Shown here in pieces: positions 8,068-16,853 of a stretch of 49,751 nt of DNA. The stretch lies in the NCBI GenBank assembly GCA_021813765.1, contig JAKAJM010000011.1:1-49751 (forward strand), given 5' to 3'. Origin of the DNA: Nitrospirota bacterium (GTDB lineage: Bacteria; Nitrospirota; Thermodesulfovibrionia; Thermodesulfovibrionales; JdFR-88). A model generated the notes under the pieces. It ran no database searches, was not told the DNA's origin, and saw only the letters and a program-made list of their open reading frames with translations. Position 1 is the stretch's first letter, and every line of letters begins with the position of its first letter. Made by a program: the position numbers and the translations under genes.

Positions 8068-10311
8068 ATGAACATAGACGGCGAAGGCCCGGGAAACGAG
8101 ATAAAACCGTATGAGGCCAGGGAGCTTTCATCGGAGCAGCTCAGGTTCGAGGATTTCGAGCCGCAGGAAGAAACTCACCTGCGAGATTACCTGGGAGTTA
8201 TCCTGCGCAGGAAATGGGTGGTAATCTCGTTTGCCCTCTTTGTGATCATATCTGTGACTATATCTACCTTCATGATGCGGCCCCTATACAAGGCCACCGC
8301 AGTTATAAGGATAAACGCCGGAAACCCTGAGCCCATATCGTTCAAGGGCGATCCGGCTGCGCCTCCCGATGATGACAATAATTATTATGAAACACAGTAC
8401 AAGATACTCAGGAGCCGTGCGCTGGCGAAACAGACCATTCAGAAATTGAAATTGTATGTTAACCCGGAATTCAATCCAAGGCCCGGGAAAACATTGTTTG
8501 CGACTCTCAAGGGGTGGGTCGTAGACCTTATCCCTTTCAAAGGCCGGAGCAATGACCCCGCCGGGAATGCAAAAGAGCCTTCGGCGGAAGAATACAGCGC
8601 CCTGATAAACAAATTCCTCTCGATGATACAGGTGACTCCGGAAAAGAAAACGCAGCTGGTCCGGGTATCCTGCGTATCGCCGTTTCCCGGGCTTGCCAGG
8701 CATGCTGCAAACGGCCTGGCTGACGGTTATATCGATTTCAATATAGACAACAGGCTTGACGCCTCGAAAAAGACAGGCGCCATTCTTCAAAAACAGATAG
8801 ACCTGTTCAAGGCCAAAGTCGCTGCCTCCGAAGCGGCCCTGGACGATTATGCCTCAAAAAACGGGATGCTCATTGTCGGAAACAAGGATAACAAGCAGAA
8901 CATCATGGTCGAAAAGCTTGCGGAGATATCTCAGGCTTTGAATGCAGCCACTACAAAACGCCTCCAGGCCGAGGCCCTCCGTGCGCAAGTGGACAGGCCA
9001 CAGGCCGAGGGTTCGCTTTTCGTGGACAACAGGCTCATCCAGTCCCTCAGAAAACAATATGAGTCTCTGCAGGCGCAATATTCCAACCTGCTTACCATAT
9101 ACAAGCCGGAATACCCCAAGATGCAGATGCTCAAGAGCCAGATGAGGGCCATATTACGCAGCATAGCCAGCGAAAAAAGAAAACTCGCAGGCTCCGTGAC
9201 CTCGGATTACCAGACCGACCGGAGGGCGGAGAATTATCTTTCTCAGGAGTACGCCAAGCAGGAGGCGGCGATCCTGAACTATCAGAAAGCAAACTCACAG
9301 TATCAGATTTTGAAAGGAGATGTCGACTCAAACAGGGCGCTTTACAACACCCTCCTTGACAGGATGAAACAGGTGACGGCGGCGGCAACACCCATCAGCA
9401 CTAATATACAGGTGCTTGACAGGGCGGAGCTTCCAATGGTGCCATTCAAGCCCAACAAGCCTTTAAATATCTTTCTTTCCCTGGTGTTCGGCCTGGGTGG
9501 GGGAATAGGTCTGGCCTTCTTCATCGAGTATTTTGACAATACCTTCAAAAACACGCACGAGATAGAAAGGGCCACGCGTCTTCCGGCCCTTGGAATGATA
9601 CCCATGCAGAAGTTCCCTGCTGTGGTTAAAAGGCCTCTGATCGCCTATTCACAAAGCCGCAGCCCGGTTGCCGAGGCGTTCCGCTCCATAGGCACTTTCA
9701 TAATGCTTTCATCCTCAGCAAAACCCCCGAAGACCATCCTGATAACAAGTCCCGGGGAGAAGGAGGGAAAGACGACCATCTGCATAAATACCGCCATGGC
9801 GCTTGCCGAGTCCACGGGTAACGGCATAATAATAGATGCGGACCTGAGAAAGCCAAAGCTCCACCACTCTTTCGGGGCTGAAAACGCCATAGGGCTCTCA
9901 ACTTTTCTTTCAGGGAACGCGGAATTCGAGGAAGGGCTCATTCAGAAGACACAGATAAACGGCCTGAACATCATAACCTCCGGGCCGATCGCCCCAAATC
10001 CCTCAGAACTGATCGTTTCAAGGCGCATGAAAGACCTGCTGGAGGCGCTCTACACCATGTATGATTTCGTGATAATCGATTCGCCCCCGCTCATGGGGAT
10101 GTCAGACAGCATATATCTGAGCCGGATAGTGGACGGGTCGGTCATTGTCATAAAGGCGGGAGAGACGACCAAACAAGTCCTTTCCGAGACGAAAAAGATA
10201 TACCGGAACATAAACGCCAAGATACTTGGCGTTGTGCTGAACGGGATAAAGGAAAGTGACCTGAAATACAACTATTATTCAAACTATTATTCGAGCTACT
10301 TCAGGGAATGA
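8068..10311 (+). CDS. Polysaccharide co-polymerase / BY-kinase, Wzc family (copy 1)
   Basis: This 747-residue inner-membrane protein starts with a Wzz domain (HLRDYLGVILRRKWVV plus a first membrane helix). A long coiled-coil periplasmic region follows, then a proline-containing second helix (MVPFKPNKPLNIFLSLVFG). The cytoplasmic tyrosine kinase has Walker A SPGEKEGKTT, Walker A' GIIIDADLRKP and Walker B FVIIDSPPL. It ends in a Tyr cluster (KYNYYSNYYSSYF), the expected autophosphorylation tail. Such PCP2a proteins control chain length and couple polymerisation to the OPX channel. The ATG at 8068 is preceded by a purine-rich GGAGAGGAGACAGGGG stretch. The stop overlaps the next ORF start (ATGA). 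It is clearly paralogous to the protein at 14589-16853. Confidence 0.92.
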   Translation: MNIDGEGPGNEIKPYEARELSSEQLRFEDFEPQEETHLRDYLGVILRRKWVVISFALFVIISVTISTFMMRPLYKATAVIRINAGNPEPISFKGDPAAPPDDDNNYYETQYKILRSRALAKQTIQKLKLYVNPEFNPRPGKTLFATLKGWVVDLIPFKGRSNDPAGNAKEPSAEEYSALINKFLSMIQVTPEKKTQLVRVSCVSPFPGLARHAANGLADGYIDFNIDNRLDASKKTGAILQKQIDLFKAKVAASEAALDDYASKNGMLIVGNKDNKQNIMVEKLAEISQALNAATTKRLQAEALRAQVDRPQAEGSLFVDNRLIQSLRKQYESLQAQYSNLLTIYKPEYPKMQMLKSQMRAILRSIASEKRKLAGSVTSDYQTDRRAENYLSQEYAKQEAAILNYQKANSQYQILKGDVDSNRALYNTLLDRMKQVTAAATPISTNIQVLDRAELPMVPFKPNKPLNIFLSLVFGLGGGIGLAFFIEYFDNTFKNTHEIERATRLPALGMIPMQKFPAVVKRPLIAYSQSRSPVAEAFRSIGTFIMLSSSAKPPKTILITSPGEKEGKTTICINTAMALAESTGNGIIIDADLRKPKLHHSFGAENAIGLSTFLSGNAEFEEGLIQKTQINGLNIITSGPIAPNPSELIVSRRMKDLLEALYTMYDFVIIDSPPLMGMSDSIYLSRIVDGSVIVIKAGETTKQVLSETKKIYRNINAKILGVVLNGIKESDLKYNYYSNYYSSYFRE

Positions 10312-11267
10312 TCCGGGGCCGCAGCCGGAAGTTTAGTTTACAATATTCATTCCGTCCTGGAAAGGCAATGAACAGCAGAACAGAAACTTCGGGCGCAAGA
10401 TATCTTTCCGCCGTGTGGCTTTTCCGCGAGGTGATCAGAGGGGACCTCATAAACGAAAAAATGAGGGAGGCCGCCCTGCACAGTTATGAGATCGTGCTCA
10501 GGGCGCTTGAGAGCTCCGAGATGGCAAGCTCGATATCCGCTTCAGGGAAGCTTCCGCCGGAAAAGATAAGGCCGTCCGCCAAAAAAATAGTGGAGTCCCT
10601 TCTGTTTGAAAGGAAAGGCAACCCGTTTGCCTCCCTGGGCCTGTCTCCATTTGCGACCACTGAAGACATACACCACAGGTGGAAGAGATTGATAGCCATC
10701 TATCATCCGGACAGGCATCCCGAAGAAAGGGATCTTCAAGGCGAGGAGGCGGCAAAAAAAATAAATGAGGCCTACAGAAAGGCGATGGACATCAAGGCCC
10801 TTAAACCGGCAAGGGCGCCCTTTTCTCCTGAAAAAATGTCCCATAGATACCAAGCCGACACAACTAAAAAATGGAGTATCAGGACAAGACCGTGGAAAAA
10901 GGCGTTTGTAGCCATTTTCAGGCCGTCTTCCATTTTTTTTGCTGTGGGCGTCATTGTTATGGCCTGGGCCATGGCATCGATCTACTTTCAAATAGGGTAT
11001 ACCCGTGACGGCCTTAAAAAAGATCCCCCTTCAGGTGGAAGTTACATGGAGTCTCAGGCGGGAAAAGAAAGACATCAATTGACAGGGGCCGTGAACGCAA
11101 AAAACGGAAAAGATCCTGGCTGGCCCGTCCTGATGGAAAATAACGCGCCCAGCAAAACGTACCTTCTTTTGCCGGTAATGGAAAAGGACAGTCAGGGATT
11201 GTCAATAAAGGAGGCGGGAAAAGGGAATGGACAGCGCGCGGGAAAAAAGAACGCAGCCAGTCCCTGA
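10308..11267 (+). CDS. Membrane-anchored J-domain protein of the exopolysaccharide unit
   Basis: The protein has up to 319 residues. A J-domain lies around residues 108-162 (NPFASLGLSPFATTED through YHPDRHPEE to INEAYRKAM), with the HPD motif intact. A single membrane helix follows near residue 210 (FAVGVIVMAWAMASIYF), then a polar tail of about 95 residues rich in Lys, Gly and Ser. J-domains stimulate DnaK ATPase; the HPD-then-membrane order would place the J-domain in the cytoplasm. The ORF is coupled to the kinase gene by ATGA. A second ATG at 10368 follows GGAAAGG and could be the real start (299 residues). The N-terminal 100 residues and tail match no family I know. The client is unknown. 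Confidence 0.7.
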   Translation: MIRGRSRKFSLQYSFRPGKAMNSRTETSGARYLSAVWLFREVIRGDLINEKMREAALHSYEIVLRALESSEMASSISASGKLPPEKIRPSAKKIVESLLFERKGNPFASLGLSPFATTEDIHHRWKRLIAIYHPDRHPEERDLQGEEAAKKINEAYRKAMDIKALKPARAPFSPEKMSHRYQADTTKKWSIRTRPWKKAFVAIFRPSSIFFAVGVIVMAWAMASIYFQIGYTRDGLKKDPPSGGSYMESQAGKERHQLTGAVNAKNGKDPGWPVLMENNAPSKTYLLLPVMEKDSQGLSIKEAGKGNGQRAGKKNAASP

Positions 11268-11327
11268 ATGAAGAGAAAAGGCAGAGATAAAAAAATCAAA
11301 GATTTACTGGTCCGGCCAGGCAGGATG

Positions 11328-12041
11328 TTACTTCTTTATGATAAAGTCTTTCTGAAGATACTCCTTGCTTAAGAAAATGGTCTTGCCCTCAAAAAAAATG
11401 TCGCCGTCCTTCTGCGCCTTGTTAAGTATCCTCGTAACGGTTTCTCTGGTGATCCCGGTCATATCTGCTATGTTCTGATGGGTGAGCTTTATGTTCAGCA
11501 TGGTGCCCTTTTCAGTGACCTGACCGTTCATGTCAGCAAGCATCATTAAAAGCGTTTTTACCCTTTGGGCGGCGTTGTTGAAGCTTAGTATCTGTATCCT
11601 CTCATATGCCCCCCTGATGCGCGCGCAAAAGATCCTGAGCAGCTGCACAAGCACCTTGTTCTGGACAAAAAGAAGCGCGTAAAAATCATTTTTCGAGATT
11701 ATTGCCACTTCGGAGTTCTCGATAGCCGCAACAGACGCCGGGACCGTCTTGCCGTCAATGAGCGACATCTCTCCGAAAAAGTCGCCTGAGCCGTGGAACG
11801 CCAGTATCGTTTCCCGCCCCTCCTCGGTCACCTGGAGCACCTTGACCTTGCCCGAAAGGATTATGTACATGTATTCGCTGGTGTCTTCCTCGTGCAGGAT
11901 GACCTCGTTTTTTTTGAATTTTTTGACGCTGATCTTGCTGCTTATCTCGGCAAGCTCTGCATCAGAAAGCAGGGAAAACAGCTCTATGCTTTTAAGAGGA
12001 AGTAAGTTCACATTGCTATTATACATCTTTCTGCCGATCAT
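11328..12041 (-). CDS. Crp/Fnr-family transcriptional regulator
   Basis: This 237-residue protein has an N-terminal cyclic-nucleotide-binding fold (LFSLLSDAELAEISSK, YMYIILSGKVKV, FFGEMSLIDG) and a C-terminal winged helix with recognition segment THQNIADMTGITRETVTRIL. The dimerisation helix lies near residues 130-155. No Fnr-type N-terminal Cys cluster is present, so it should sense a small ligand or act constitutively rather than bind an Fe-S cluster. The ATG follows the upstream TAA with no gap (TAAATG), placing it last in the exopolysaccharide unit. Autoregulation or control of matrix genes is inference from position. Confidence 0.9.
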   Translation of the reverse strand: MIGRKMYNSNVNLLPLKSIELFSLLSDAELAEISSKISVKKFKKNEVILHEEDTSEYMYIILSGKVKVLQVTEEGRETILAFHGSGDFFGEMSLIDGKTVPASVAAIENSEVAIISKNDFYALLFVQNKVLVQLLRIFCARIRGAYERIQILSFNNAAQRVKTLLMMLADMNGQVTEKGTMLNIKLTHQNIADMTGITRETVTRILNKAQKDGDIFFEGKTIFLSKEYLQKDFIIKK

Positions 12042-13388
12042 TTACCGTATTTGCCTCTGTTGTTTTCCTGCCGCCAGCGACAATCCCAGGACCATGAAAA
12101 ACAAAATGGCATTGGAGGGGATATGCAGGTTGAAATCAACCAGGCTGTGCACGCCGATGGTGGCCAGTGAAGAAGCAAACCCCGCCTGCAGATAAGCACG
12201 TTTCCCTTCCCACTGGCGTCTGAAGGCCTCCCGCAGAACGGTAAAAATGAAAAAAATGCCGGTCAGAGTTCCTGCGATGCCTTCATCAAGCAGGAACTCA
12301 AGGTAATCGTTATGGGCGTGGTCCCAAAAGTGGTGAAGGCCTGGCGGATGGTAGAGCGTAAATACGTATTGGAATGTGCCAAGACCCGTCCCGAAAACAG
12401 GGAAGTCCCTGAAAGCCGCGAGCGTCCCCTTCCATGCCAGGACGCGCTGACTATCCGAGACGCCACCCGCTGAAAATCTTTCCATGAGAGGTGAGATCCC
12501 GGCATAAAGGACAAATGAGACAAGCGCTATGGCAAAAGCGGACAATGACACAAATTGCCACTTTGAACGTCTTGTTTTTCTTTTCGAAAGCAGGATGGCT
12601 GAGAACATCGCAAGCCCCGCAATGAATGATATGACGCCGCCCCTTGAAAGAGTAAGGAAAACCGAAAAGGACATTATGACAGAGAAAAAGGCAAAGAGCG
12701 TTTTTTTCCAAGGCCTTCTTGAAGCCAGAGAGACCGCCAGCGAAAGGGGGACGATCATATTGATATAACCGGCAAAATGGTCCCTGTCCACGAAAGGTCC
12801 AAAAGGGGAGCCTCCATGGCTGAGAGCTCTTAACCAGTACAGTTTTCCATTGCCCGCAACGTTCTGGACCATGCCAAACAGGGCAAGCATGAAGCCAAAG
12901 CACGAAAGTGCCTTTAAAACGCCGGGCACCGCCCTTCCCTGTCCCGGCAACAGGGTGGCCATAAAAAAAACAGTAAGATAAACGATCAGCCTGGCCAAGG
13001 CCATCTCCGTGGGGAAAACGTATAATGAAATGCTGTGAAAAGAGGCCGCTGCGGGTGCAAGCGAAGTCAGACTGACCGTGCGCGGCTGCAAAAGCCCAAG
13101 GATGAAGGCAGGCAGAGGCACCATCTGGAACAGGGGATAGGCCAAAAGAGCCGAGGCAGCAAAAAAGACATCCCATGGCGCATCGGCGTTCAGCCCCGCG
13201 TTGAAAACGTTGGCCGCAAAAAAGGCGGCAGTCAAAGCGGCCACCAGGGCCATGGCCCAGTATTCTACCGAACCGAAAAGCAGCGCGGAAAATGCCGCTA
13301 CAATTACCAGCCCGGTGACGGCCGGGCCTGCTGCAACCCCCGCCTCCTTTTTCACTTTATACCAATCATATGAATGGAATCTGCCCAT
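12042..13388 (-). CDS. O-antigen ligase / polymerase, Wzy_C family
   Basis: This 448-residue polytopic membrane protein has about 10-12 hydrophobic helices and the Wzy_C signature in its main periplasmic loop: VFGTGLGTFQYVF followed by HFWDHAHNDYLEFLLDEG, with the His/Asp-rich motif typical of ligases that transfer undecaprenyl-linked glycan. SRGGVISFIAGL precedes the loop. The family includes WaaL ligases and Wzy-like polymerases and cannot be split by sequence alone. The ATG at 13388 has a GGGGAG site five to six bases upstream and overlaps the TPR gene by 37 bases. A second, unrelated polymerase-like gene lies at 24951-26531. Confidence 0.85.
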   Translation of the reverse strand: MGRFHSYDWYKVKKEAGVAAGPAVTGLVIVAAFSALLFGSVEYWAMALVAALTAAFFAANVFNAGLNADAPWDVFFAASALLAYPLFQMVPLPAFILGLLQPRTVSLTSLAPAAASFHSISLYVFPTEMALARLIVYLTVFFMATLLPGQGRAVPGVLKALSCFGFMLALFGMVQNVAGNGKLYWLRALSHGGSPFGPFVDRDHFAGYINMIVPLSLAVSLASRRPWKKTLFAFFSVIMSFSVFLTLSRGGVISFIAGLAMFSAILLSKRKTRRSKWQFVSLSAFAIALVSFVLYAGISPLMERFSAGGVSDSQRVLAWKGTLAAFRDFPVFGTGLGTFQYVFTLYHPPGLHHFWDHAHNDYLEFLLDEGIAGTLTGIFFIFTVLREAFRRQWEGKRAYLQAGFASSLATIGVHSLVDFNLHIPSNAILFFMVLGLSLAAGKQQRQIR

Positions 13389-14641
13389 ATCTCTCCCCTG
13401 ATCCTGTTGTCAAGACTGGTGGAGGAGGACCTCCTGATCCCGACGGTAACGGCTCTGCACGCCGGGGGCACCCGGAATTCAACCGATTTTTCCTCCCAGG
13501 GGTTCGTGCCCGTAACGGGCTCGGAGCTTTTGTCGAGTCCACGGCACTTGTACCCCTTGATTTCAAAAAAAATGCCGCTGTCTGAGGTTATCCCCGATGT
13601 CTTCAGGTATCCGGAAACAGCATAAGCATGTTTCGCTTCAACCGGGACTATCTGCCGCGCCAGGCATATGTCCGGGTTGGAAGTGCCATCGAATGACGCG
13701 CCCAGAGAATACCGTCCAGACCTCCTGACATTCCCATCCAGGAATATGCTGACCCCTTTTGCCTTGCCGATCTTCCAGTCGAATCCTCTCTCAAGCGGCG
13801 GCAGATCGAACCCTCCATTCCATATCTGGCCTGACTTATGCAGAAATTTCAGTGATCCGAACGACAAAAATTCGTTCCAGACGGCCAGGGCGCGCATGAA
13901 GTGTCCCTTGTCTATAAGGAAACCGCAATATCCCAGGTAATCGCCTCGATCAGGTCCTGCCCGCCTCAGTTCAGACCATGCCGGCCCTGTGGCCTCCGTA
14001 AGGCCGGAATCCATGAGAAAGCTCAGCCATCGGCGCAGGAAGGGTTTTTCCTCCGGGACAAGGTTTTCCTGCAGGTACCTGGGGGCCAGCCCAAGTGTAA
14101 CGCATAACGTATATACCTTCCGCTGCTCATCCGGCCTGATGCGTATATATCTTTTCATCTGGGCCACAGCCCTGGATGTGTCGCCCGTCTGGAAGAGCAG
14201 CACCCCGGAGTCCCAGACGGCTCTTGGGTCGCCGGAGCTCCTGTGCAGGGCCTTTTCGAGCGCAAAATCCATCCGTAGCTTATCTCCCGCCTCGTCATAA
14301 ACCCTGGCAAGAGAGAGCCATGTTTGCGCGTCCAGAGGGTTTTTAGACAGGGATTGCCTGTATAAGGCCGCGGCTTTCTGCAGGCCCACAGTCCCTGAAG
14401 CGTTCTGGTACAAACAGCCAAGCGCTCTGGAATACCTCGCATCCTCGCGGGTAATGGCCATGGCCGTAAAGATATCCCGGCTGCCATTGTCCTTCAGAAA
14501 TCTTGACGCATAGAACTCCGAGACCGCGGGTCTTGCGAACGCGGCAAAGGCCATGACCGGAACGAGGGCCAAAAGCACCCTGGGGAGATCAAGCCTCAAG
14601 GCCGGTCTTTTTCTTTTTTCTTGTTTTCCGGCTGGCACCAT
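13352..14641 (-). CDS. TPR protein with C-terminal carbohydrate-binding-like domain
   Basis: An N-terminal signal anchor (RVLLALVPVMAFAAFA) is followed by TPR-like repeats between about residues 70 and 200 (for example LSKNPLDAQTWLSLARVYDE and GDTSRAVAQMKRYIRIRPDE). A C-terminal beta-rich region of about 150 residues (WNGGFDLPPLERGFDWKI, RYSLGASFDG) resembles a CBM-type jelly roll. The ORF opens at 14683, but the first residues (MPRIITAIITT) are only an out-of-frame reading of the kinase Tyr cluster, so ATG 14641 or a later start is preferred. It sits between kinase and ligase genes, overlapping both, and is probably a periplasmic scaffold for assembly. Function is inferred from context. Confidence 0.7.
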   Translation of the reverse strand: MVPAGKQEKRKRPALRLDLPRVLLALVPVMAFAAFARPAVSEFYASRFLKDNGSRDIFTAMAITREDARYSRALGCLYQNASGTVGLQKAAALYRQSLSKNPLDAQTWLSLARVYDEAGDKLRMDFALEKALHRSSGDPRAVWDSGVLLFQTGDTSRAVAQMKRYIRIRPDEQRKVYTLCVTLGLAPRYLQENLVPEEKPFLRRWLSFLMDSGLTEATGPAWSELRRAGPDRGDYLGYCGFLIDKGHFMRALAVWNEFLSFGSLKFLHKSGQIWNGGFDLPPLERGFDWKIGKAKGVSIFLDGNVRRSGRYSLGASFDGTSNPDICLARQIVPVEAKHAYAVSGYLKTSGITSDSGIFFEIKGYKCRGLDKSSEPVTGTNPWEEKSVEFRVPPACRAVTVGIRRSSSTSLDNRIRGEIWADSIHMIGIK

Positions 14642-16853
14642 TTTCTTCGCCGTTGTAATAATCGCTGTAATAATACGAGGCATATTTCAAGTCCGTTTGC
14701 TTCATGGCGTTCAGCACAACCCCGAATATCCTGGAATTGATGCTTGCGAGGGATTTTCTTGTCTGGTGGAGCGCCTCCCTGGTGGTCCGCCCTGTCCGGG
14801 CAACCATTATCACTCCGTCCACTGAGGCGCTCAGTATCAGGCTGTCGGAAAAACCGATGACCGGCGGGGAATCGAAGATTATAAAGGAGTATTCGGGCTC
14901 GATCTTTTGCAGCAACTCGCCCAGTCTTGGCGAATTCAGAAGGTCCGAGGCATTGGGCGTCCTCAGCCCTGCCGTTATTATGTCCAGGTTCTCCGTTGCC
15001 GTCTTTTGGATAAATCCTTCCTCGATCAGCGCCTGCCCTGTCAGGTAGCCCGAAAGGCCCTTTGAGTTCTCGACATCAAAAATCTTGTGGAGCTGTGGAT
15101 TTCTCATGTCGGAGTCGATTATTATGCCTCTGCCCTTATAGGTGCGCGCCATCGTGACCGCCAGGTTTGCGCTCGTTGTTGTCTTGCCTTCTCCCTTCTG
15201 AGGGGAAGTGACCAGCATGAGCTTGGGGAACCTCCCCCCGGATGAGAACTGGATATACGTATTTATCGAGTTATAGGCTTCCACCAGGGCTATCTGTCCC
15301 TCGCCCGGTTCCGGCAGCCGTTTGTCGACGGCGGGCGTTTCAGTGCCAGCTGCGACATCGAATTCCGGGACAAGGCCCAAGCATGGGAGGGCCACGGACC
15401 TTTCCACATCTTCGGCATTTTTCACTGTGTTGTCGATGTAATCCACGAAAAAGGCAAGTCCGATACCTCCAAGCGCCCCCACGAGGACCGCGGCGAGCAG
15501 GTCCCTGGTCTTCTTTGGTTCGTAAGGCATTTCGGGCGGCTTTGCGGCATCCAGCACCTGTATGTTGCTGGCTGTAAGGGTTGCGGTCACTCCTATTTCC
15601 TTCATCCTTTGCAGAAGACCGTTATAAAGCTCCTGGTTCGTCTCTGCCTCCCTCTTCAATATGTTGTACTGCACCATCCTGTCTTTCAGGTCCAGAGCCT
15701 CTTTTTTTGCCTGCTCATATGTGGCTGAGAGGACTTTCTCCTTTTCAAGGGCCGCCTCGTAGTTCATATGTATCGAGTCGCCGGCTTTTTTGACCTCATC
15801 GTTTATCCTTTTTTTAAACTGGTCCATCTGTCTCTTTATCTGTATCATTCGCGGGTAGTCCGGGGTATAGTCAATCGAGAGCCTGGCGTACTGGGCCTCC
15901 AGCCCCGTGTAGTTGCGCATGAGCGACTGGATGAGAGGGTTGTTCATCACTTCGGGAGTGGACCAGGCCCCGCCTTTTTGCATCTGGTAATAAAGCGCTC
16001 CCTTGCATATCCTTTCTGAGGTCGCCTGGATGAGCAGCGCCGAGATCTGTTCCAGCCTGTTGGTTATTATGTCCGAGACTTGCCCTTTTGCTCCGTCCTT
16101 TCCCGGGCCGGTCAGGATAATGCCGTTTCGGGCGGCATAAGTGTTCAGGGCCTCCTCGCTTTTTTCCAGCCTGCCTTTTATGTCATCGAGCTGGCCTTCG
16201 AGCCAATCGCGGGCAAGGCGGGAAACGGCGAGTTTGCTTTCGGTACTGTATCTTATGTACTGCCGGGCTATCTCGTTTGCGGCGCGGGCTGCCAGTACAG
16301 GGTCCGGATCATCGAAGCTGACCGAGATTATGCTGGAGTTCCTGACCGGCCGTATGGTTATCCTGGAGCGGACCTTGTCAATAAGGTCAGGGGATATGTA
16401 TCCGGGTTTTCCGGAAAGCTCTACCATGGAGCTGCGGATGGGCCCCCCGGCGGCTCCGGCAAACTCCGGTAGCCGGTCCAGCCGCATGGCACGAACCACG
16501 CGTTCAGATATCTTTCTGCTTTTAAGTATCTGATACTGCGTTTCGAAATATTCAAGATCGTCCTTCCGCTCTTCGTAAATGTCCTTGAAGGCCAGCACAG
16601 AGGGGGTCTCCCGTTCTATCCTGATAGTGGTCTTGGCGCGATATACAGGTTTTGCGAACAGGACCGCCATCAGGACGGTCACCACCACAAGGGTAAAAAA
16701 GGTCAGGACTATCCATTTTCTCCTGTGGAGGACGTAGAGGTAATCCCTCAGGTGCTCTTTGTCCTGTGCCTGCACATCCGGGATGAGCGCGGTGGCAAGG
16801 CTTTTATGAATCCCGGAATCTTTATCTGCAGCGTGTCCGTTCCCGGCGCTCAA
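14589..16853 (-). CDS. Polysaccharide co-polymerase / BY-kinase, Wzc family (copy 2)
   Basis: This 754-residue paralogue of the protein at 8068-10311 has the same layout: Wzz segment (EHLRDYLYVLHRRKWIV), periplasmic coiled coil, second helix after EMPYEPKKTRDLLAAVLVGA, and a kinase with Walker A SPQKGEGKTT, A' GIIIDSDMRNP and B FIIFDSPPV. The Tyr cluster KYASYYYSDYYNG is followed by a Lys/Arg-rich tail not seen in copy 1. The start is a TTG at 16853 whose bases overlap the TGA of the OPX gene (TTGA). No in-frame ATG precedes the Wzz domain, and GGAGGGG lies 11 bases upstream. It pairs with the OPX gene directly upstream. Confidence 0.92.
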   Translation of the reverse strand: MSAGNGHAADKDSGIHKSLATALIPDVQAQDKEHLRDYLYVLHRRKWIVLTFFTLVVVTVLMAVLFAKPVYRAKTTIRIERETPSVLAFKDIYEERKDDLEYFETQYQILKSRKISERVVRAMRLDRLPEFAGAAGGPIRSSMVELSGKPGYISPDLIDKVRSRITIRPVRNSSIISVSFDDPDPVLAARAANEIARQYIRYSTESKLAVSRLARDWLEGQLDDIKGRLEKSEEALNTYAARNGIILTGPGKDGAKGQVSDIITNRLEQISALLIQATSERICKGALYYQMQKGGAWSTPEVMNNPLIQSLMRNYTGLEAQYARLSIDYTPDYPRMIQIKRQMDQFKKRINDEVKKAGDSIHMNYEAALEKEKVLSATYEQAKKEALDLKDRMVQYNILKREAETNQELYNGLLQRMKEIGVTATLTASNIQVLDAAKPPEMPYEPKKTRDLLAAVLVGALGGIGLAFFVDYIDNTVKNAEDVERSVALPCLGLVPEFDVAAGTETPAVDKRLPEPGEGQIALVEAYNSINTYIQFSSGGRFPKLMLVTSPQKGEGKTTTSANLAVTMARTYKGRGIIIDSDMRNPQLHKIFDVENSKGLSGYLTGQALIEEGFIQKTATENLDIITAGLRTPNASDLLNSPRLGELLQKIEPEYSFIIFDSPPVIGFSDSLILSASVDGVIMVARTGRTTREALHQTRKSLASINSRIFGVVLNAMKQTDLKYASYYYSDYYNGEENGASRKTRKKKKTGLEA

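Noticed and set aside
14642-14683. N-terminal extension of the TPR protein to ATG 14683
   Set aside because: The added residues are an out-of-frame reading of the kinase Tyr cluster and delay the signal anchor.
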